Positions 5,261 to 7,780 of a stretch of 7,780 nucleotides of DNA are shown piece after piece. Both the position numbers and the translations under genes were made by a program. How positions within the stretch are numbered: position 1 is the stretch's first letter; every line of letters starts with the position of its first letter. The stretch comes from Tardiphaga sp. Its GTDB lineage: Bacteria > Pseudomonadota > Alphaproteobacteria > Rhizobiales > Xanthobacteraceae. The notes beneath the pieces are model-generated. The model ran no database searches, was not told the origin of the DNA, and saw only the letters and a program-made list of their open reading frames with translations. The DNA lies in contig JAQGJF010000105.1 of the NCBI GenBank assembly GCA_028290765.1, positions 1 through 7,780 on the forward strand, in the 5' to 3' direction.

Positions 5261-6055
5261 ATGAAGATTATCACCGGAAGAAGGGGCGTATTGAGAACAT
5301 TCGCTTTGGCCATGGCCACAGGCGCGATCGGTCTTGCATCGGCAGAGGCCAAACCAGCGGCCGCGGCCGTCGAGTCCGCGTTGACGCCCCCCGGTGCCAC
5401 GCACCTTGACGCATTGAAGAAGCGTCTCGCGCAGGCACCCCGCCGTCGCGATTTCAAGACCGTGCCGATGATCCTGAACAATCCGGAGCAATGGGATCAC
5501 GAAGCATTGACGGAAGTGCTCTCCTACAGGCCTGTGCCCAAGCAGGCCTGGGACGGTATCGACATCGGAATTCCATGGCTGAGCCTGATGCGCAACACGC
5601 TCAATACGGAGATCTGGTCGTTCAAACATCCGGATTTCCTCGCTGTTTCGGTTACGCATGGTACGGCGCATCTTGCGCTCTACGATCAGCCCACGTGGGA
5701 CAAATATCAGCTCACCAGACTGGCTGGCGAGAAGTTCAAGACCAATACGTTGATCATCGAGCAAAAGGCGGCGGCTGCCGACCCCACGAACTATGAGGAC
5801 CCGGCGGGGGTCTTCTCCAGCGAGGATAATTCTATACCGGCGCTGATGCGGCGCGGCGTTGTTTTCATGTGCTGCCACAATGCCATTTGGGAACAAGCCG
5901 CCGCCCTCATCAAAGCCGGCGTCAATCCTGACAAGCTCTCTCATGCCGCGCTCGCGGCCGAATTGAGCAACCATCTGGTGGAAGGCGTCGTTCTAATCCC
6001 CGGTGCGGGCGCCACGATGCTCGAGTTGCAGCAGGCCGGCTTTCACTACGCATAG
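5261..6055 (+). CDS. Tat-exported DsrE-like protein, putative periplasmic sulfur carrier
   Basis: A 264-residue protein. The N-terminus is a signal peptide with a twin-arginine motif, TGRRGVLR (5-12), a hydrophobic core LRTFALAMATGAIGLA (11-26) and a likely ASAEA|K cleavage after residue 30, so it should act in the periplasm. The mature part contains NNPEQWDHEALTEVLSY (73-89). The C-terminal half follows the DsrE/DsrF-like pattern: RRGVVFMCCHNAI (197-209), a helix and loop AGVNPDKLSHA, and the closing VEGVVLIPGAGATMLELQQAGFHYA (240-264). In DsrE relatives the cysteine before N at this position carries persulfide; here it is Cys204-Cys205. It is longer than typical DsrE (about 120 residues), so the N-terminal half is an extension of unknown role. 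The ATG at 5261 has AAAGGAG 9 nt upstream. It is followed 41 bp later by doxDA, so the two are a likely operon for thiosulfate or related sulfur chemistry. The fold call is by pattern only. Confidence 0.7.
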   Translation: MKIITGRRGVLRTFALAMATGAIGLASAEAKPAAAAVESALTPPGATHLDALKKRLAQAPRRRDFKTVPMILNNPEQWDHEALTEVLSYRPVPKQAWDGIDIGIPWLSLMRNTLNTEIWSFKHPDFLAVSVTHGTAHLALYDQPTWDKYQLTRLAGEKFKTNTLIIEQKAAAADPTNYEDPAGVFSSEDNSIPALMRRGVVFMCCHNAIWEQAAALIKAGVNPDKLSHAALAAELSNHLVEGVVLIPGAGATMLELQQAGFHYA

Positions 6056-6096
6056 TAAATTCCCCACTGAATCCGTCACGGCAAAGAAGAATCATC

Positions 6097-7197
6097 ATGT
6101 CCACGCTTACGCTCGAAGGCACGGCGGCAGCCTCCAATCCAGCCACCCAATGCAGCAAGGCGGACGCGCTGCGCATCGCTGCGCTCGCTCTGCTTTCTAT
6201 CCGCTTCATTCAAGGATTTATCTATTGGGGCGGCGGTTCGCGCCGCTTCATCTACGCGCCCGCCAAACTCGATCCCAATGCAACGAGTTGGATGGCCAAC
6301 AAATTCCAGTCGGCGATGCCGGGCGCGTTGTTGGGAACGGACCATATCATCGCCTTTCTCCTGCATCATTTCTATCTTCTCTATGCCTCGCTGATCCTGT
6401 TCAGCGCGGCCGAGCTGATCACTGGACTGTTCCTGATGACGGGCTTTCTCACGCGGGCCGCGGCGCTGGCCTCGATCGGCCTCTCAGTCGCGCTGATGCT
6501 GATGTTCGGATGGCAGGGCGCGACCTGCATCGATGAATGGACAATGGCGGCCTGCAATTTGGCGATCGGCGCCACTCTGATGCTTGGCGGCAGCGGCGCC
6601 TACTCGCTCGACAAGGCGCTGCTGGCGCGCAAGCCGGCGCTCGCCGAACGGGGGTGGTTCCGCTGGATGTCCGGAGCCTTGCCGCTTCCGATGCAGAGCG
6701 GCACCTTCCAGAAACTCGCGCTGGTGGTGTTTGCGGCGACTGCCGTCTTCAATGTCGCCACCTACAACTATTATCGCGGCTCGGTCATTACGCCGTTTCA
6801 TGGTGGCCCGGTTAGCCCTAGCAAGCATCATCTTGATCTGACGGATGGTGTGCTGCTCCCGAACGGCGCCGTGCGGTTCCATGCATATCTCGATGGCGGC
6901 ACACCGGCGGCACCTTCCTATATAATGACAGCGGTGCTCAAGGCCAATGATGGCTCCGTACTCGAGCAATGGGACGGTACAGCGTTGAGCCACCTGCCGA
7001 CTTCCGCGATCGCCAACGATTTCGCCTACAACCGCTTTGCTCCGGGTCCGTTCGGGCTGCGAGCGCAGGTGGCGGCGATGGCGACGATCACGCTGCCCGC
7101 CGCGAGCGGTGCTGACACCGGCCTGCATAGCGCCGCGACCTTGCAGCTGCGCACCGTCAACGGCAATACATTCAACGTCGCCGTCAGAACGGGGTGA
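6097..7197 (+). CDS. doxDA: Thiosulfate:quinone oxidoreductase, DoxD-DoxA fusion
   Basis: A 366-residue membrane protein. The DoxD part (about 24-178) carries ALLSIRFIQGFIYWGGGSRRF (split at 31-51), the helix HFYLLYASLILFSAAELITGLFLMTGFLTR (split over 91-120) and GWQGATCIDEWTMAACNLAIG (split over 138-158) with Cys144 and Cys153. A fifth helix (about 205-222) leads into the DoxA part (223-366), starting YNYYRGSVITPFHGGPVSPSKH and continuing with a beta-rich domain containing DGTALSHLPT. In archaea DoxD and DoxA are separate subunits of an enzyme that oxidises thiosulfate to tetrathionate and reduces quinone; fused DoxDA proteins are known in bacteria. The topology would put the DoxA domain outside the membrane, facing the exported DsrE-like partner encoded 41 bp upstream. 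The start at 6097 has only a weak AAGAAG ribosome site. Orientation and substrate are inferred from family. Confidence 0.88.
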   Translation: MSTLTLEGTAAASNPATQCSKADALRIAALALLSIRFIQGFIYWGGGSRRFIYAPAKLDPNATSWMANKFQSAMPGALLGTDHIIAFLLHHFYLLYASLILFSAAELITGLFLMTGFLTRAAALASIGLSVALMLMFGWQGATCIDEWTMAACNLAIGATLMLGGSGAYSLDKALLARKPALAERGWFRWMSGALPLPMQSGTFQKLALVVFAATAVFNVATYNYYRGSVITPFHGGPVSPSKHHLDLTDGVLLPNGAVRFHAYLDGGTPAAPSYIMTAVLKANDGSVLEQWDGTALSHLPTSAIANDFAYNRFAPGPFGLRAQVAAMATITLPAASGADTGLHSAATLQLRTVNGNTFNVAVRTG

Positions 7198-7225
7198 GGT
7201 CGAAAGAGCGGGGGCATTTGGCCTC

Positions 7226-7251
7226 GGGCCGCCGCCGGTCCCATTTTATTT
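7226..7251 (+). terminator. Possible weak terminator after doxDA
   Basis: GGGCC (7226-7230) can pair with GG-T-CCC (7237-7242) with one bulged T, closing a GCCGCC loop, followed by TTTTATTT (7244-7251). It sits 29 nt past the doxDA stop. The stem is short and bulged, so termination efficiency is doubtful. Confidence 0.35.
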
Positions 7252-7282
7252 GCTGCGGCGCATGAGTCTCCTGTTGGCCCGA

Positions 7283-7337
7283 AACGGACTCGCCAGAGCA
7301 TTTCTCCGGAGTCCGTTATCGAGGGTAAAACGGACTC
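7283..7337. repeat. Triple 9-bp element with two alternative stems in the convergent intergenic region
   Basis: AACGGACTC at 7283-7291 and 7329-7337 flanks its exact complement GAGTCCGTT at 7309-7317. The middle arm can pair with either outer copy, giving two mutually exclusive 9-bp stems (loops of 17 and 11 nt). On the minus strand the left stem ends in TTT, and on the plus strand the right stem is followed by AGCGTTTTC, so it could act as a weak bidirectional terminator between doxDA and phaC. A fourth copy is at 5098-5106. Confidence 0.6.
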
Positions 7338-7371
7338 AGCGTTTTCGTCGCTTCTGGTCAGTTCATGACCC
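7328..7371 (+). repeat. Diverged direct repeat, right copy
   Basis: Partner of 5097-5140 (35 of 44 identical, same orientation). Its right end contains an additional dyad GGTCA-GTTCA-TGACC (7356-7370), only partly kept in the left copy. It overlaps the triple AACGGACTC element. Together the copies bracket the DsrE-like/doxDA unit. Confidence 0.6.
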
Positions 7372-7402
7372 GAGAGAAATCAGTAAGCCGCAACTTTGTA
7401 TT

Positions 7403-7780
7403 CTACGCTGCCGATCTCACCCGCACGTAAGAGCCCGGCGCGTCTTCGATAATCGTGAGCTTGCCACCGCCGGGTTCGCGCGCAGGAACGCGGTCCGAAT
7501 CAAGTTGCGTTATCCATTCGTCCCAGACCGGCCACCACGACCCTAGATGAGGCGTAGCGCCAGCGAACCATTCGTCAGGGCTCGGCGGTAAATTGTCGTT
7601 CGCCCAGTGGCCATACTTGCTGCCTGGCGCGCTGATCACGCCAGCCATATGGCCCGAAGCCGACAAGACGAATTTGACCGGCCCGGAGTACAAGCGGGCC
7701 GCCGCATAGGTCGATTTCCATGGCGCAATGTGGTCTTCGCGCGCAGACAGGATGAAGGTCGGCGTCCTAATTTTCGACAA
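7403..7780 (-). CDS. phaC: Class I poly(3-hydroxyalkanoate) synthase PhaC, C-terminal fragment (5' end off the right edge)
   Basis: Cytoplasmic enzyme that polymerises hydroxyacyl-CoA into PHA storage granules. The window holds the last 125 residues and the TAG stop (7403-7405). Two of the three catalytic residues are visible: Asp in SAREDHIAPW (complement of 7733-7735) and His in ASGHMAGVIS (complement of 7649-7651), 28 residues apart as in the Cupriavidus enzyme (Asp480/His508). The nucleophilic Cys lies upstream, outside the window. Further family blocks are KYGHWAND, DEWFAGATPHLGSWWPVWDEW, VPAREPGG and the C-terminal IEDAPGSYVRVR. The leftmost codon here (TTG) is internal, not a start. 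Class I PhaC is usually near 600 residues, so about four fifths lies off the edge. It converges on doxDA across a 205-bp gap and has no evident functional link to it. Confidence 0.94.
   Translation of the reverse strand: MSKIRTPTFILSAREDHIAPWKSTYAAARLYSGPVKFVLSASGHMAGVISAPGSKYGHWANDNLPPSPDEWFAGATPHLGSWWPVWDEWITQLDSDRVPAREPGGGKLTIIEDAPGSYVRVRSAA

Noticed and set aside
5207..5974. 255-residue frame antisense to the DsrE-like gene
   Set aside because: No recognisable motifs; the sense strand has a signal peptide, a ribosome site and the DsrE-like pattern.
1..7780. CRISPR array, tRNA, rRNA, insertion sequence or phage genes
   Set aside because: No regularly spaced repeats, cloverleaf-like segments, transposase or integrase motifs, or phage structural proteins were seen on either strand.

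Overview
The window looks like chromosomal DNA from a GC-rich alphaproteobacterium, most likely of the Bradyrhizobium/Rhodopseudomonas group. The grounds are base composition and codon use, livHM-type branched-chain permeases beside a MarR regulator, a class I PHA synthase, a TPR-GSCFA protein, and the style of the intergenic palindromes. The assignment rests on protein and sequence style only; no 16S or other marker is present.

Layout, left to right. (1) 1-1844, minus strand: two inner-membrane permease subunits of a branched-chain amino acid type (HAAT) ABC transporter. livM is cut by the left edge and livH is complete with a TTG start. The two are nearly abutting and read out of the window. 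(2) 1845-2054: AT-rich divergent control region with a face-to-face promoter pair and a 17-bp palindrome between the liv -35 and -10 boxes. (3) 2055-2552, plus: MarR-family regulator, the obvious candidate to bind that palindrome and control both itself and liv. (4) 2553-2840: gap of 288 bp with small hairpins. (5) 2841-4280, plus: a TPR-GSCFA fusion protein, a putative SGNH-like hydrolase. (6) 4387-4995, plus: a six-helix TMEM175-family channel-like protein with an altered signature motif, preceded by a nested stem-loop. (7) 4996-5260: gap of 265 bp with several dyads, a decayed repeat and a hairpin that pairs out the next gene's ribosome binding site. (8) 5261-7197, plus: a two-gene unit of a Tat-exported DsrE-like protein and a DoxD-DoxA fusion (thiosulfate:quinone oxidoreductase type). 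(9) 7198-7402: convergent intergenic region with a possible terminator and a diverged copy of the repeat seen in (7). (10) 7403-7780, minus: the C-terminal end of PHA synthase phaC, entering from the right edge.

The most interesting unit is the dsrE-like/doxDA pair. A secreted DsrE-fold protein with a Cys-Cys pair sits next to a membrane enzyme expected to pass thiosulfate electrons to quinone, which suggests a compact periplasmic sulfur-oxidation module. It has its own likely translational control hairpin, and diverged direct repeats lie on both sides of it. The rest reads as ordinary uptake, regulatory and storage genes, with two less common proteins (TPR-GSCFA and divergent TMEM175).
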